Positions 10,785-20,861 of a stretch of DNA of 64,000 nucleotides are shown here, piece by piece. The DNA comes from Heligmosomoides polygyrus polygyrus (lineage: Eukaryota > Nematoda > Chromadorea > Rhabditida > Heligmosomidae). Under the pieces are notes generated by a model that worked only from the letters and a program-made list of their open reading frames with translations, made no database searches and was not told the DNA's origin. The position numbers and the translations under genes are program-made. Numbering within the stretch: the stretch's first letter is position 1; every line of letters starts with the position of its first letter. The DNA lies in assembly GCA_947396885.1 (NCBI GenBank), contig OX377202.1:6696001-6760000 (forward strand), read 5' to 3'.

Positions 10785-10947
10785 GGGGCCGGATTCATCA
10801 GCACTTAAACCCATGGGTATGCCGGGTGTAAGGGGTAGAGATAAGATAAAAGCCAAGTAGGGATAAGGTAAGGCTCAGAGACGCAAGCTTCATGATGGGT
10901 ATGTCTACCCCTATACCTGCGGGTTAGTCGTTGGTGAATCCGGCCCC
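10785..10947. mobile_element. GGGGCCGGATTC MITE, well-preserved ends
   Basis: GGGGCCGGATTCATCAGCAC at left and GGTGAATCCGGCCCC at right are inverted copies. Inner TAAACCCATGGGTATGCC and TACCTGCGGGTTAGTC also pair. Non-coding. Same family as 7546-7699. Confidence 0.75.
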
Positions 10948-11044
10948 TGAACGCAATGCGACCTCACTTTCCTCACCAAAGTGGATCGATCTTCTTCAAC
11001 TTTATAAGAAGATGAATATGAGATTCCGATTCAAGATTTTTGTC

Positions 11045-11205
11045 CCATCTTCACGTCAAATTAAACACTCTTTTAAACAAGCCTAAAGCTTTTAAAATCA
11101 AGCTGCACATTCCAAATCAAAACGAGCTCTTTCCACATAAAACCAGGGATTCTTCTAATGAACTATGTGATTGCTGCATTGTTCCGTTTTACAACAAAAT
11201 TTAAC
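11045..11205. repeat. LTE arm fragment
   Basis: CTTCACGTCAAATTAAACAC, AAAACGAGCTCTTTCC and TTTTACAACAAAATTTAA are LTE arm blocks with an internal deletion. Confidence 0.55.
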
Positions 11206-11209
11206 GTAT

Positions 11210-11637
11210 TATTTTTGTTTGTCCATAGGCTGACCACCGCAGGTCATTTTCATTGTAGAGACCAAATAAAAGGATAAAGGATAAAGGACGGCGTTACTCA
11301 ATCCGTTCTGGGATGCGCCAGCGCATTCTACTTCTGCGGGATGTCGTGGAGGCGACATGAATGCGTATTTGGCCATACAGTGACTTGCGGTGGCCAGCCA
11401 ATGAACAAGTCAGCGCTTTGTCCTTCCAAGACAAGTCTGGTACCAATTCACCGACCCCGGAGGGATGAAAGGCTTGGTGGCCTGGGCGGGAAATCCGAAC
11501 CAGGGACCTGGTATCGTGTGCACGCGGCAGTCGCGGCTCCTCCGACTGCGCTACACGCGCCCAGAGGCCAAATACGCACACAAATTGCACCGAAAACTTT
11601 CCGTAGAAGTAGAATGCATGGCGCATCCCAAAAGGCA
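11210..11637 (+). repeat. Older SINE-A fragment, split by a younger copy
   Basis: Left piece (GTCCATAGGCTGACCACCGC to GACCAAATA) and right piece (CGCACACAAATTGCACCG to CATGGCGCATCCCAAAAGG) are consecutive parts of the SINE-A body in plus orientation. They are separated by a complete minus-strand SINE-A. Confidence 0.75.
11269..11562 (-). mobile_element. SINE-A copy nested in an older SINE-A
   Basis: Tail AAAGGATAAAGGACGGCG at left, head (GCTACACGCGCC) at right. Flanked by AGACCAAATA (11259-11268) and AGGCCAAATA (11565-11574), a target duplication made from the host SINE sequence. Confidence 0.85.
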
Positions 11638-12466
11638 TTCAAGCCGAATTGGACACTTTTCAAATCAAACTGGACACTCCATAAAGTGGCGTTAAGACTT
11701 TCGAAATTAAAGTGACCTTCAGGCAGGTTAAACTACAGACTCACTAAGATACTTAGAACAATTTTTTGTTCAAGAAAAATCTTGTAGAACTTTTTTTGGA
11801 AATTTTCGGTTCACCTGTCCCAAGATGTGTAATAATTCATAAAATTTTATTTTTTGAGAAAATAATAAACTAAATTTTGTTTTAAAGCGAAACAAGGCAG
11901 CAATGTCATGTAGTGCATTAAAAGACTGGATCGCGCATGAACTCGAAAAGCAAGTCACAATGTTTATTTGATTGATAGTGTAAATACTATTTACATGCAA
12001 CATCAAAGAGGGGATATGTCTTTTTTTCTTTTTTTCTACAATTGTTTATTTCGCACCGTTTGCAGGTGTGAAACTCCATTCAAACAGAGATTTATCTTGC
12101 TATCAGTCGAGTAAAAGTCGCGAAATTTCGGACGAGGGCATGGCACAATTTCTGTTTCGGCAATAAAAATGGCCGCCTTCCTGCCCTCTAATGGAAGCTT
12201 TTTTCATCGAAATAAAAAATCTTACAAAATTTCAAACAATGTGCTCACTTATTGGGTATGTGAACTTCAACTTCAAGAAAAAGTTACAATACAATTGTAT
12301 TTGAACAAAAAATTGGTCCAACCTTTTTGAATGTCTATAGTTTAATGTGCAAAAAAAACTCATTTCAATTTGGAAGAGTTCGTTTTGATTTCAGAAGTTT
12401 TAGGCTACCTTGGAATAGTGTTCAATTTGATTTGAAAAGTGTCCAATTTGATGTGAGAATGGTACA
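11638..12466 (+). repeat. LTE element, first of a back-to-back pair
   Basis: About 830 bp with long imperfect terminal arms. The left arm runs from AATTGGACACTTTTC through GTTAAACTACAGACTC. The right arm ends AGTGTCCAATTTGATGTGAG AATGGTA. The centre carries GGATCGCGCATGAACTC, GTTTGCAGGTGTGAAACTCC and GAGGGCATGGCACAATTTC. No ORF with a recognisable domain. Confidence 0.75.
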
Positions 12467-12467
12467 T

Positions 12468-13297
12468 ACCATTTTCACATTGAATTTTCAAATCAAATTG
12501 GACACTTTTCACGTCAAATTGGGCACTCTTTAAGCCTAAGTCTAGGACCTTTGAGATCAAAACGAGCTCATCAAATTGAAGTAATCTTCTTCTACATTAA
12601 ACTAGGTACTCTCCAAAAATGTTAGAATAATTTTTTTCCAGGAAAATTCTAGTACAACTTTCTTTCAAGTTTTAATTTACTACACAATAAGAGAGCACAC
12701 AGTTTGAAATTTTATAAGAATTTTATTATTTGAAGAAAAACGATGACTTAAAGGCTGTTTTTAAAAGCAGGAAGGCGGCCATTTTTAGTGCCAAAAGAAG
12801 ATTGCGCCATGCCCCGTCCTAAGCGTCGTGATTTTTATTCGATTGATAACAACATTTCTGCTTGCATCCAGTTTCACGCCTACAAACGGTGCAACATGAG
12901 CAATCGTAAAACAGACACAGATCCTAACTTTCGTGCTCCATGTTAGCAGTATTTACACCATCAATCTAATAAACATTGCGACTTGCTTTTTGTGTGCGTG
13001 GCGCGATCCAGTCATTAATGCGCTACATGATTTCTGCTTTGCTGCGCTTTCAAACAATTTAATTTTCTATTTTTATCAGAACATAAAATTGTATAAAATT
13101 ATTACACTCATTTGGGCAGCTGAAGCAAAAAGAAAATTTCAAAAAAGTTCTTCTAAATTTTCCTTAGACAAAAATTATTTTTACCATTTTGGAGAGACTG
13201 TAGTTTAACCTGCCTAAAGTCATTTCGATTTGGAAGAGTTCGGTTTGATTTCAAAAATTTTGAAAGTGTCCAATTCAACGTGAAAATGGTATGTGCA
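12468..13297 (-). repeat. LTE element, inverted partner
   Basis: Begins TACCATTTTCACATTG immediately after the first copy and reads the same element in the opposite direction: GATTGCGCCATGCC, GTTTCACGCCTACAAACGG, ACATTGCGACTTGC, then the terminal arm ending CAACGTGAAAATGGTATG. Non-coding. Confidence 0.75.
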
Positions 13298-13685
13298 TAT
13301 CGGTATGTATCCTTTATCTTTTGTTCTTAAGCTTTTTTATTTTCTTTTACATGTTTAATTACATGCTACAATAAGTGAAAGAATAAATAACGTTTTGAGG
13401 TTTCTACTTTTTCAGTCAAAGTTTTAGTCTTTTATATGCAGAGAAGCCCAAGTTCTCTGGTTAGCAAAAAAGAAGGCTGCAGCGGGCACTCCTTCCAGTA
13501 GGTGGTGACGCTTAATTTGATTGAGAGTTTAGATGCCATTTACCTGCAATTGTGCCGTGGAGAAGTGCATTGAATTTTTTTCGGTTTTTTGCATCCAAGG
13601 CAAACAGCAGATTAATGCGCGGCTGCACATAAGCAATAAAATTCGTTTATTTCGCAGTTTGGAGTATGCCAGAAGCAGTTGGGAG
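13298..13685. other. No gene; faint LTE-like remnants
   Basis: AT-rich. A weak LTE-centre resemblance (TTGATTGAGAGTTTAGATGC, ATTTACCTGCAATTGTG) appears at 13520-13620. Nothing coding is supported. Confidence 0.4.
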
Positions 13686-13756
13686 AAGGATAAAAGACGG
13701 CGTTATTCAATCCTTTTTTGAGATGCGCCACGCATTCTACTTTTACTGACAATTGT
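13686..13756 (-). mobile_element. SINE-A 3' fragment
   Basis: AAGGATAAAAGACGGCG, ATGCGCCACGCATTCTAC matches the SINE-A tail region only; the head is missing and repeat D follows directly. Confidence 0.7.
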
Positions 13757-14150
13757 GGAAGGGCAGAATTACAAATGGGGGCACTCCGTAATCACTTGCA
13801 TACCCCTCCTATTTGAGGATAATCACATGCAACATAACGTATAAACGAACTTACCTGATGGCCTTCCGACGAAACAGCGGGTCCTGTCGCTGGAATATTG
13901 AGAAAAATAGTTATAAAAGCATGAAGAGGCTCAAGCGGCTCCTTCGCAATCCTCGTTTGAATTCCTGCGCTAATCCGAATGCGTGCGCGTCGACTCATTC
14001 ACCGTGGGGCGACAGAGGGGTGACTCGGGGACGCCTAGGACGTACTTCTGTGTTTTTGTTTCTTTCTTCGTTGGTTTCTGTTTTTCGATGGTTCTGTTAG
14101 TGATTGGCCTTCTCAGGGGACTCTGCCAGGGGACCCTGTGGGCCACGTTA
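13757..14150. repeat. Dispersed repeat D, copy 2
   Basis: Same order of blocks as 7735-8100 (GGGGGCACTCCGTA, CATAACGTATAA, GAAACAGCGGGTCCTGTCG, GTCGACTCATTCACCG, GGGGACGCCTA). Conservation is scattered along the length with frame-disrupting indels, so it behaves as a non-coding repeat. Confidence 0.6.
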
Positions 14151-14194
14151 TAACTAGACTTGCGTCCGAGAACCAGTTATTAGGTGCCCCCCCC

Positions 14195-14412
14195 CACTTT
14201 TAGGATTGAACCCGTAGAAGCAAATTGAATGCGCACTTGTCCCATACCCGACTTGTGGTGAAGGAGTCGATGGTGTATTCAGTGATTTGGCATTTCCAGA
14301 CGAATCTGGACCGACTCCGAGGGATGGAAGGCTTGGTTAGCCTAGGCGAGATCTGAATCGTGAATCCTTCGTCGGAGTGCGAGCGTCAGTCGGCGCCTTC
14401 TTCGACTGCGCT
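14195..14412 (-). mobile_element. Decayed SINE-A copy
   Basis: CCGTAGAAGCAAATTGAATG, CAGACGAATCTGGACCGAC, GAGGGATGGAAGGCTTGG and GTCGGCGCCTTCTTCGAC follow SINE-A order but with many substitutions and a lost tail. Confidence 0.65.
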
Positions 14413-14694
14413 ACCACAGACTTCGTAAACATTACTGCAGATAAAAGAGAGCTTTCAGCACAATCATTTTTTGGAGAGTTTGCCGCCGGCGGCAAGCGGC
14501 AAAAGCGCGGAGCGGCAAGGTACAGCATTTCTACTCGGGACCTACTGCTGCTGTTCGCCCTCCCGCCTTCTGTCCGCACCCTGACCGCTCCCTGCCGCGA
14601 AAAGGCGCGAGCACACTCGGCAGCAGCGGCAGCGGCAGCAGCGGAGGCCAATGCTTAAGCATAGGGGCATCGATTCCCGCCAAATCGCTCCTAA
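14413..14694. other. GC-rich stretch, CAG/CGG-rich
   Basis: Contains GCCGCCGGCGGCAAGCGGC and a GGCAGCAGCGGCAGC tract. Antisense ORFs of similar length on both strands (AAAAAAAAE and similar) are low-complexity artefacts. Probably the decayed end of a GC-rich MITE. Confidence 0.4.
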
Positions 14695-14838
14695 AGGCCT
14701 CCACAGAGTTCTGCGGCAACGCCGCTCGCCGCAATGGTTAAGGATAGGGCAGGGACGCCGCCGGCGGTGAGCTCTGCGTCTCTGCCCTATGGTTAAGCAT
14801 AGGGCCGCAGCGCTGCCGCAGAACTCTGTGGGGGCCTT
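14695..14838. mobile_element. AGGCCCCCACAGA MITE
   Basis: AGGCCTCCACAGAGTTCTGC at left and GCAGAACTCTGTGGGGGCCT at right are inverted. Inner GATAGGGCAG / CTGCCCTATG pair too. Left flank TAA, right flank GAA, against TAA/TAA in the copy at 43491-43610. PIF/Harbinger-like by duplication type. Confidence 0.7.
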
Positions 14839-14931
14839 GAAGGCTACAGCTTGTACAGTTTCTGCCTGCGCCGAATGGGCGCGAAATCAGCGGTGGCGGC
14901 AATAATGATTCACATTAACAACATAGGCCTT

Positions 14932-15507
14932 AAGGCCCCTACACACTTTTGTGACGAGCGGCGCGCGGAAGACGGTGAAAACGAGTCACGCCGCTCCCGC
15001 AGTCTTGCCGGCGGCAAGTGGCAGAGACGTTCCTCACTGCTGCTGCGGCACAGTTGCACGTGCTGCAGTGGAATGTGGGCGGAGACCAGTTTGCCCACTG
15101 CCCGCTGCAAAGTGCATGTGGCTTATGGGCCTGTTCATACTTCGCGACAAGAGCAACTCGTCACCGTGAAAACAAGCACATTGATTAAACACCGCCGAAA
15201 AGTATTCATACTCGAGCGCCGGCGCTGTTGCTCCAGTCGCTCTTGTTGCCTGTTCATGGCTCCATGACCTAACTCCAACGCGACGTCGCGCGCTATCCGC
15301 GTGCGACGCGTGTGATCGTCCTTGAAACCACATTCATATGCCATGTCCAATAAACGTTGAAATAAGGCAAAGGCGTGCCGCTGTCCCTGTAGGAAACGTT
15401 TCTAGCCGTTGGAGGCATCGGACCGCGACAACTCGTCCAATTTCATCGCGCACCGTGCGCGACGCCGGAGGAGGGGGGGGGGGCGGCGCTGGAGTTATGT
15501 CTGCCCC
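14932..15507. repeat. GC-rich MITE remnants
   Basis: Starts like an AGGCCCC-type end (AAGGCCCCTACACACTT). A GGCCTGTTCATACTTCGCGA end lies at 15129 with no clean inverted partner, and a CAATAAACG motif at 15348. Arg-rich ORFs in several overlapping frames are GC artefacts. No gene is supported. Confidence 0.45.
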
Positions 15508-15834
15508 CGCCTGTTCATACTTGCCGGTTCTGCGCACGCCACACACGCTGCGCTCTCGTCGCTCTCGTCTCTCGTGCAAGGCATATATGCCGATTAAAGC
15601 CGAGCGAGCGCCCGAAATCTGTTCAGGCCTTTGTTATACCACCGCCCACCCCAAGCGACGCCTAATGATATGCTCCCATACCGATCGGACAGCGCGATGT
15701 GATCGATATGGGAGCATATCATTAGGCGTCGCTCGGGGTGAGCGGTTGTATAACAAAGGCCTGAGGCCCAAATGTCATACTCGAGCGCCGGCGCTTTCGC
15801 TCCAGTCGCTGCTGTCGCGAAGTATGAACAGACT
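15508..15834. mobile_element. GCCTGTTCATACTT MITE carrying an inserted hairpin element
   Basis: Left end GCCTGTTCATACTTGCCGG and right end TGTCGCGAAGTATGAACAG frame this GC-rich unit. A second copy of the family is at 43041-43325. A 140-bp palindrome is inserted within it. Confidence 0.5.
15624..15763. mobile_element. Near-perfect 140-bp palindrome (hairpin MITE)
   Basis: Arms of about 63 bp starting CAGGCCTTTGTTATAC and ending GTATAACAAAGGCCTG differ at only about four positions around a 14-base spacer (GGACAGCGCGATGT). Includes the block CCTAATGATATGCTCCCATA and its complement. A transcript would fold into one long hairpin. Confidence 0.8.
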
Positions 15835-16026
15835 CTATGGTATACTCCCGCGAGAGTGAGTGTCCTCGGAACTTCGCGGACGGTCGTCGTTGACCCGGAA
15901 CCTCCCGCGTCACATTGGAGCACGTTGTCAGCCCCGAATTAGAAACGGCGTCGCCGATGACAGCCTTTCCGGTGTACTGCACCACGGATGGCTGACGTTG
16001 GGGGTGAGAATATACCAGCCCCTCAT

Positions 16027-16116
16027 ACTCGCGTCTAAAGCGACATGGTAGTGACGAGTTTTCCGGGGCGGGTTGGACGAGTTTTCGTACAGTATGCAGG
16101 CGATCGTTGCGGGACC
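16027..16116 (-). repeat. 90-bp inverted duplicate, left copy
   Basis: ACTCGCGTCTAAAGCGACAT through CGATCGTTGCGGGACC is the reverse complement of 17469-17558 with about one mismatch. Flanks on both sides are unrelated. Its minus-strand reading includes NDRLHTVRKLVQPAPENSS. Confidence 0.8.
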
Positions 16117-16625
16117 CAAGTACTCCAATCAATCATCAAGAAACCGACGAGCGAGCGTAAGCTTCTGTACTCAGCAGGAATCTATGGAAGTTGTATTGAA
16201 AAGGAGACGAAGGCTAGGAATGTGCAGTAACTACAATCATGGAGCTGGAAGGAATAGAAAACCCTCAATTCCCTAAAAATGATTGCAAACGTTTGCACTG
16301 TTGGGATGGGCATGAGCTTCTGTTTTCGCTTCCACTAGAGAATTGACTATGGCTCACATGTTATATTTGTTTTGAAGAACTGATCCATACACCTGTCCAC
16401 ACATTGTTCATTGATGGTGGAAATTCAATTTAAGCGGAGTTCTGCAGTAGATGTTGAACGATTTTCTTAGTCTGCTATAACGAACTATGCCGCTATGGTA
16501 GTTGTGGGGGGGGGGTCACCTTATAAAAAGTGTCACTAACACGAACAAAAAGAAATGATGGCAAACCTATAATGAGGAAAACAAACAAACAATGCTATAG
16601 CTATGTTCCATGCTCTTGATTTAAG

Positions 16626-16702
16626 CAGGGGAAGGGACTCCAGGATGTGGCTGGAGTGACGCACCCGTGTTAAAATTGCCTACATCCTGGAGCTCCTTCC
16701 CT
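16626..16702. repeat. Short imperfect inverted repeat
   Basis: GGAAGGGACTCCAGGATGT and ACATCCTGGAGCTCCTTCC pair with few mismatches around about 38 bases. Confidence 0.65.
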
Positions 16703-16788
16703 CTCCCAATATGGAAGCAGACAAAATACGGACCTGTAATCGAAAATAAGAGATAAGACTGCATTTACATTGGCTGTATGTAGCTACT

Positions 16789-16892
16789 CCACTCCCGCAC
16801 CCCACGGTATGCTATGGTGACCCCTCCCCTAGCTACCATAGCGCCACTCCCGCACCCCACGGTATGCTATGGTGACCCTTCCCCTAACTACC
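16789..16892. repeat. 55-bp unit in tandem, two copies
   Basis: CCACTCCCGCACCCCACGGT followed by ATGCTATGGTGACCC and CCCCTA(G/A)CTACC occurs twice with a 55-base period. The second copy is slightly shortened. Confidence 0.8.
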
Positions 16893-17468
16893 AGATACCA
16901 ATAGTTCTCTATTTTAAAGCAGAAATCTCGATTGCCTGAGGCTGCCCCACAAATTGGTCCCAAGCTTACAGGAGCAGCTGAAAATTAAATAGTCTATCTA
17001 AATAACAGTGGATTTGGTCTTTTGTGCTCCGAAGCAACGCTTGAAACCTTCTGTGGTTAACGCTTCCCTTCTGCGCTGACATCACCCACAACGTTGTAGC
17101 CGCTAGGAGCACTGCAGTAAAATCTTCTTCGTATTGGAATAAAACATGCTATAATCGTTTATTGATGAAGGCTTTTTTCGTTTCCGTCTGCAAGTCCAAA
17201 AACAACAAAGGAACGTAAACAAAGGAACTTAAGAACGTCGGAAAATGGTTTTAGCAGAAGTGTCCTACCTCTTTTAATCCGCACTTAAAACTATTATCCT
17301 TCTCTTAGTGGAGCCTAAGGACCATAGGTACACTTGGTGTTACCTCCCGAGATGGAAGGTCTTATATGTGTGTAAACCTTGTATTGTGTTCCCACCCTTG
17401 ATCGAGTCACGGAGCAGTTCAGCCCGACGAGGTCTCGGTTGGCTGCGACCGCGTGGTAGCCGCCAGTC

Positions 17469-17558
17469 GGTCCCGCAACGATCGCCTGCATACTGTGCGA
17501 AAACTCGTCCAACCCGCCCCGGAAAACTCGTCACTACCATGTCGCTTTAGACGCGAGT
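17469..17558 (+). repeat. 90-bp inverted duplicate, right copy
   Basis: GGTCCCGCAACGATCGCCTG through TTTAGACGCGAGT, reverse complement of 16027-16116. The near identity, unlike the diverged repeats around it, implies a recent copying event or selection. Confidence 0.8.
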
Positions 17559-17690
17559 GCCCCTCATCATCCGTGGGCGGCGATCTGTGGACGGCGAGCG
17601 TGGCGGGGCACGGCTATTGGCCAGGTGAGGGGTTCGGGCGATTCCGGCACAACTCGCGCCCATCCGCGGAAACTCCTGCACGAGTATCTT

Positions 17691-17762
17691 ATAGGCCTAA
17701 GCCTCCTGAGTACTGTTGTCGCCTTCGCAATCCTAGAGCGGATGTCAGTCTCGTCACCTCCG
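17691..17762 (-). pseudogene. Short LINE (RT connection region) remnant
   Basis: Minus-strand frame reads GGDETDIRSRIAKATTVLRR. This resembles the conserved stretch after the LINE YLG motif, where nematode RTE/CR1-type elements have DIRxRIxKA. Too short to classify. The plus-strand ORF over it (17453-17809) is probably a shadow. Confidence 0.45.
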
Positions 17763-17815
17763 TTACGTGTGCAATCCCTTTAGATGGTCTTCATCAAGAG
17801 CTCACCTGAAGCTGG

Positions 17816-18229
17816 AAGACTCATCGTTTCCGCTGCTGCCGCTGCAAATGTCTGCACTCTTGCACTGACTGTGTCACATGAAGCGATAAAGTAGGTTGAA
17901 AAAGTCCCGCCAAGTCGCGCCCCTTCCAGTAGAGTGCTAATCCGACTTTCCAGGTAGAGTCGCCGGAAGTCTTCAGCTTAATTTCCTTAGTCTGTCAGCC
18001 TAATGTTTTGCCGAAACTGTTTGCATAGATGCCTATGGAGGGTTTGAGTTTGGTCTGACTCAAGCATATTTTCAGAACTTATGTAGAAGGTAGAACATAG
18101 AATATTTATTGAGCCAAAAGTAATACAAAGCACAAAGGAATATATATACGTTTTTAAATATGTACATGGAATTCAATTCAAGTCTTTTATATGAAAAGTA
18201 ATTTGGTTTTTATTTTCAGTTGTCTAATC
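17816..18229. other. No recognisable gene
   Basis: Mixed then AT-rich sequence. Its right part may belong to the 3' untranslated end of the adjacent minus-strand mariner. Confidence 0.35.
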
Positions 18230-19356
18230 GCAATTTTCCTAAATTTTTCGGCTTTGGATGATGTCGGGAGCTTCTTTTTGGTTCAGCCACTAGGCAGACG
18301 TCGCCTGTTATTTATTTATTTATTTATACGTGGATATCCACGCAAAAAATAGAACAAACAGAACATGCACATTAAGAACCAGAACAGAGCAAGTAAAAAT
18401 ATACTCTTAGCGATTTGGGTAAAATGTTTTTCTTCGAAAACTTTTGAAATTCGGTTCCAGCTCGGTCTGTGAAAAACGTAGACCTTATATTACTTCTAGC
18501 TTTTGGAATCTGGATCTTCATCTGACCACCTCTAGTATTAGAGCAAGATATTGAATAAAATTCCTGAAGAGGAAGATCCAACATGCCATTGATCAGCTTA
18601 TATATGGTGATTAGATCATATCGTTTCCTTCGAAAAGCAAGGGTGCGTAAATTGAAGAGTTTGTTTCTCTCAAAAGCCGATGGAATGTTAGCATAATTAC
18701 ACCCATGTACTCTTTCTTATCCAGAGCTTTCTTGTAAAGCTATTTTGTACAGATTCCAATCTAGAGATTTCACGTTTGCATTTAGGACTAAATACTGTGG
18801 TACCATATTCAAGTACAGGCCTGGCATATGTTTTGTATGCGAGCACCATGTGAACGACCGAATTTGTTTTCAATGATTTAAAGATATTATGCACGATTCT
18901 GTCAGCTTTCTTAGCCGCATCTTCGCAATGTTGCCTGAAGGAAAGCTTTGTGTCTAGAATAAAACCTAGGTCCCGCACAGAAGGTGTATTACTGAGTGGC
19001 TGATGATCAAGATGATAGACCTTTCTAATGACGTGCTCTCCAATGTTATCATAAAGTATCCATTTCTTATCGCAGGTTACAATCCGTTCGACGAACGCAT
19101 CGCTGGCATTGGGCCGACGATGTCTCAAAACGATGATTTGTCTGACTTTCGGTCACTTTAGCGTCTTGGTCTTCTCAATCTGCTTCAAATGGCGAACAAC
19201 TGTAGTGTGATGGACGTCGAGGTCCTGGTCCTCGGCAATATTTCGCGTGGTTCTGCGCGAATCTCCTTTGACTGACGTCTTCAATGGATCATTATCAACG
19301 GCTGCCTTGTGGTTCGTCTTCGATAATGGTGTTGCCGTCACGAAACTTTTATGCAA
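18230..19356 (-). pseudogene. Mariner transposase remnant split by a CR1-like LINE
   Basis: Minus strand from 19356: HTH-side pieces VDNDPLKTSVKGDSRRTTRN and HHTTVVRHLKQIEK, then after frameshift ERIVTCDKKWILYDN with the first catalytic Asp. The line resumes beyond the LINE at about 18307-18230 with WLNQKEAPDIIQ. Later catalytic residues are lost. Frameshifts and stops make it inactive. Confidence 0.7.
18308..19043 (-). pseudogene. CR1-like LINE 3' end inserted in mariner
   Basis: Minus frame reads LGFILDTKLSFRQHCEDAAK then KTYARPVLEYGTTVFSPKC and a later frame with NKLFNLRTLAFRRKRYDLIT and YKLINGMLDLPL. This is the thumb and C-terminus typical of CR1-clade elements. It ends in a TAAATAAATAAAT tail. 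ATAACA on both sides may be a short target duplication. Strongly 5'-truncated. Confidence 0.75.
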
Positions 19357-19462
19357 TCAGGATACCGATCGTTCGTGCCCTCTGTCAATGATGCGCTCAT
19401 TCGATGCGGACTGATTAGCTGGCGCCCCAACCGAATGATTTCCACATTCGCGACATGGCCCT
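19357..19462. mobile_element. Half of a CATGTCGCGAA palindromic MITE
   Basis: CAATCAGGATACCGATCG, GATGCGGACTGATTAGCTGG and ACATTCGCGACATGG match the right half of the 5582-5776 family. The left end is missing. Confidence 0.6.
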
Positions 19463-19990
19463 ATTTTTGTCGAAATGTGGTGTTGATTCCCTCTCTCGAT
19501 AAAGAGCAGCTGAAGTACTTATGGCGAATAACGGTGGCTCTGAAGAAAGTGACAATACCGTGGTACATATAAGCTGTAATCGAAGGATTTTTAATTACTT
19601 ACTTTTTGCTTTTATGCTTTTAAGAGGAGAACTTTGCCTACGGCTATCAAACTAGCGGCGCTTCCGACCATCACATGGGAGACGCGGATGCTTCAACTTG
19701 GACCACTACCACATTTCGGACTTCTATCTGCAAGGATTGTGCTATAATTCTTTTGTGGTTCGCTGTACGAAGTGGTTTGACCATCTTCCTCTAGCTCTGG
19801 CTCATTGCACAATTCAAGACTTCGCTTAAGAAAATAGATACTCTGTCTGCTTCTGGCTCTGATGTGTGTTAGCTAGTACAATTCTATAGAGGAGCATTCC
19901 GAGTTTTATGCTTCTGTTCATTTTTGATTTTTTCGACTTGTATTCAAGGAGTCGAGTAGCTAGGCCAGTTGCTGGGTAGCTGAGGTAAAT
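19463..19990. other. No recognisable gene
   Basis: Unique-looking sequence between two mariner remnants. Nothing supported. Confidence 0.4.
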
Positions 19991-19992
19991 TA

Positions 19993-20861
19993 TTAGGTTG
20001 TTGAAAAAGTCTTGCACCAAAAATTTTGAATTTTTTAAAAAGATTTAACAGAAACTTTTAAGGACTGTTTGGTGCCACGTGCTTTTAGCACAAACATTCT
20101 ATAATATTTCTTATACGGCAAAGTTGTTTCTGAGGGCAAGTTGTTTCTGAGGGTATATAAATACTAAGATTGCAGTGAAGAGAAAGCAGTGGCTTCCATC
20201 AGCCAACGTGATCTACGCTCAGTGACGTACTACGAGTTCGCAATAAGGACTTTCGTCACGGGAGATGAATCCCGGGTCTTCTTCGTTAAGCATACTCGGA
20301 ATGCCCAGTAGCTCCCTCAAGGAGAACCACCTCCGAAGCAATCAAAGGTGGACATCCACCAGAAGAAGGTAATGCTGTGCTGTTGATGGGACTGTCGAGG
20401 AATGCTCTACCATGAGCTCCTTGACGGCGGCACCACAGTAGCAGCGAACATCTACGCTACTCAGCTGCAGAAGCTGAGCAAGCTCCCACGTTGCAAGGTT
20501 GTCTCGCCAGAAGTTGCAGGAGCTCAGGTGGGAGGCTCAGGTGCTGCTCCACTTGCCGTGTTCGCCAGATCTTGCGCCATCGGGCTACCCACCTCTAACG
20601 AGTTCTTAAGCAACTCCTGAGAGATAGGTGCTTCAACAACCGAACCGAACTGGAATCCGAAGTGGCACACTTCCTCGAGTCACAGCCGACCTCGTTCTGG
20701 AATAAAGCAATTAATGAGCCCCCATCAGATGGCAGAAGGTTATAGATGAGAATGATAGTTACTTTGTAGATTGAAGTCGCTCACCAAAGAGGCAATAAAA
20801 TTTTGAATATAATTTACGCTGTGGTTCACGACTTTTTTTTTCTTTTTTTTCGCCAACCTAA
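19993..20861 (+). pseudogene. Mariner element with TIRs and TA duplication, dead
   Basis: Ends TTAGGTTGTTGAAAAAGTC and inverted CGCCAACCTAA lie between TA dinucleotides (19991-19992, 20862-20863). Plus-strand pieces in different frames read FVTGDESRVFFVKHTRNAQ (first Asp), KSKVDIHQKKVMLCC and YHELLDGGTTVAANIYATQL, then a C-terminal NNRTELESEVAHFLESQPT-type tail. At 869 bp against about 1.3 kb for full mariners it lacks the N-terminal half and has stops. Confidence 0.75.

Larger units (their letters stand above)
16117..17307. other. No recognisable gene
   Basis: About 1.2 kb of mostly unique sequence. Contains a 9-10 base G run near 16505, an inverted repeat at 16626-16702 and a tandem duplication at 16789-16892. 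No open frame worth supporting. Confidence 0.45.

Noticed and set aside
15338..15859. 173-codon Arg-rich ORF
   Set aside because: It crosses two MITEs including the 140-bp palindrome, and ORFs of similar length exist in other frames of the same GC-rich DNA.
16789..16892. CRISPR-like or satellite array
   Set aside because: Only two units in direct tandem without spacers; simple local duplication in a eukaryotic context.
17453..17809. 118-codon plus ORF as a gene
   Set aside because: Its first third is the 90-bp inverted duplicate and its later part is antisense to a LINE-like DIRSRIAKA segment.
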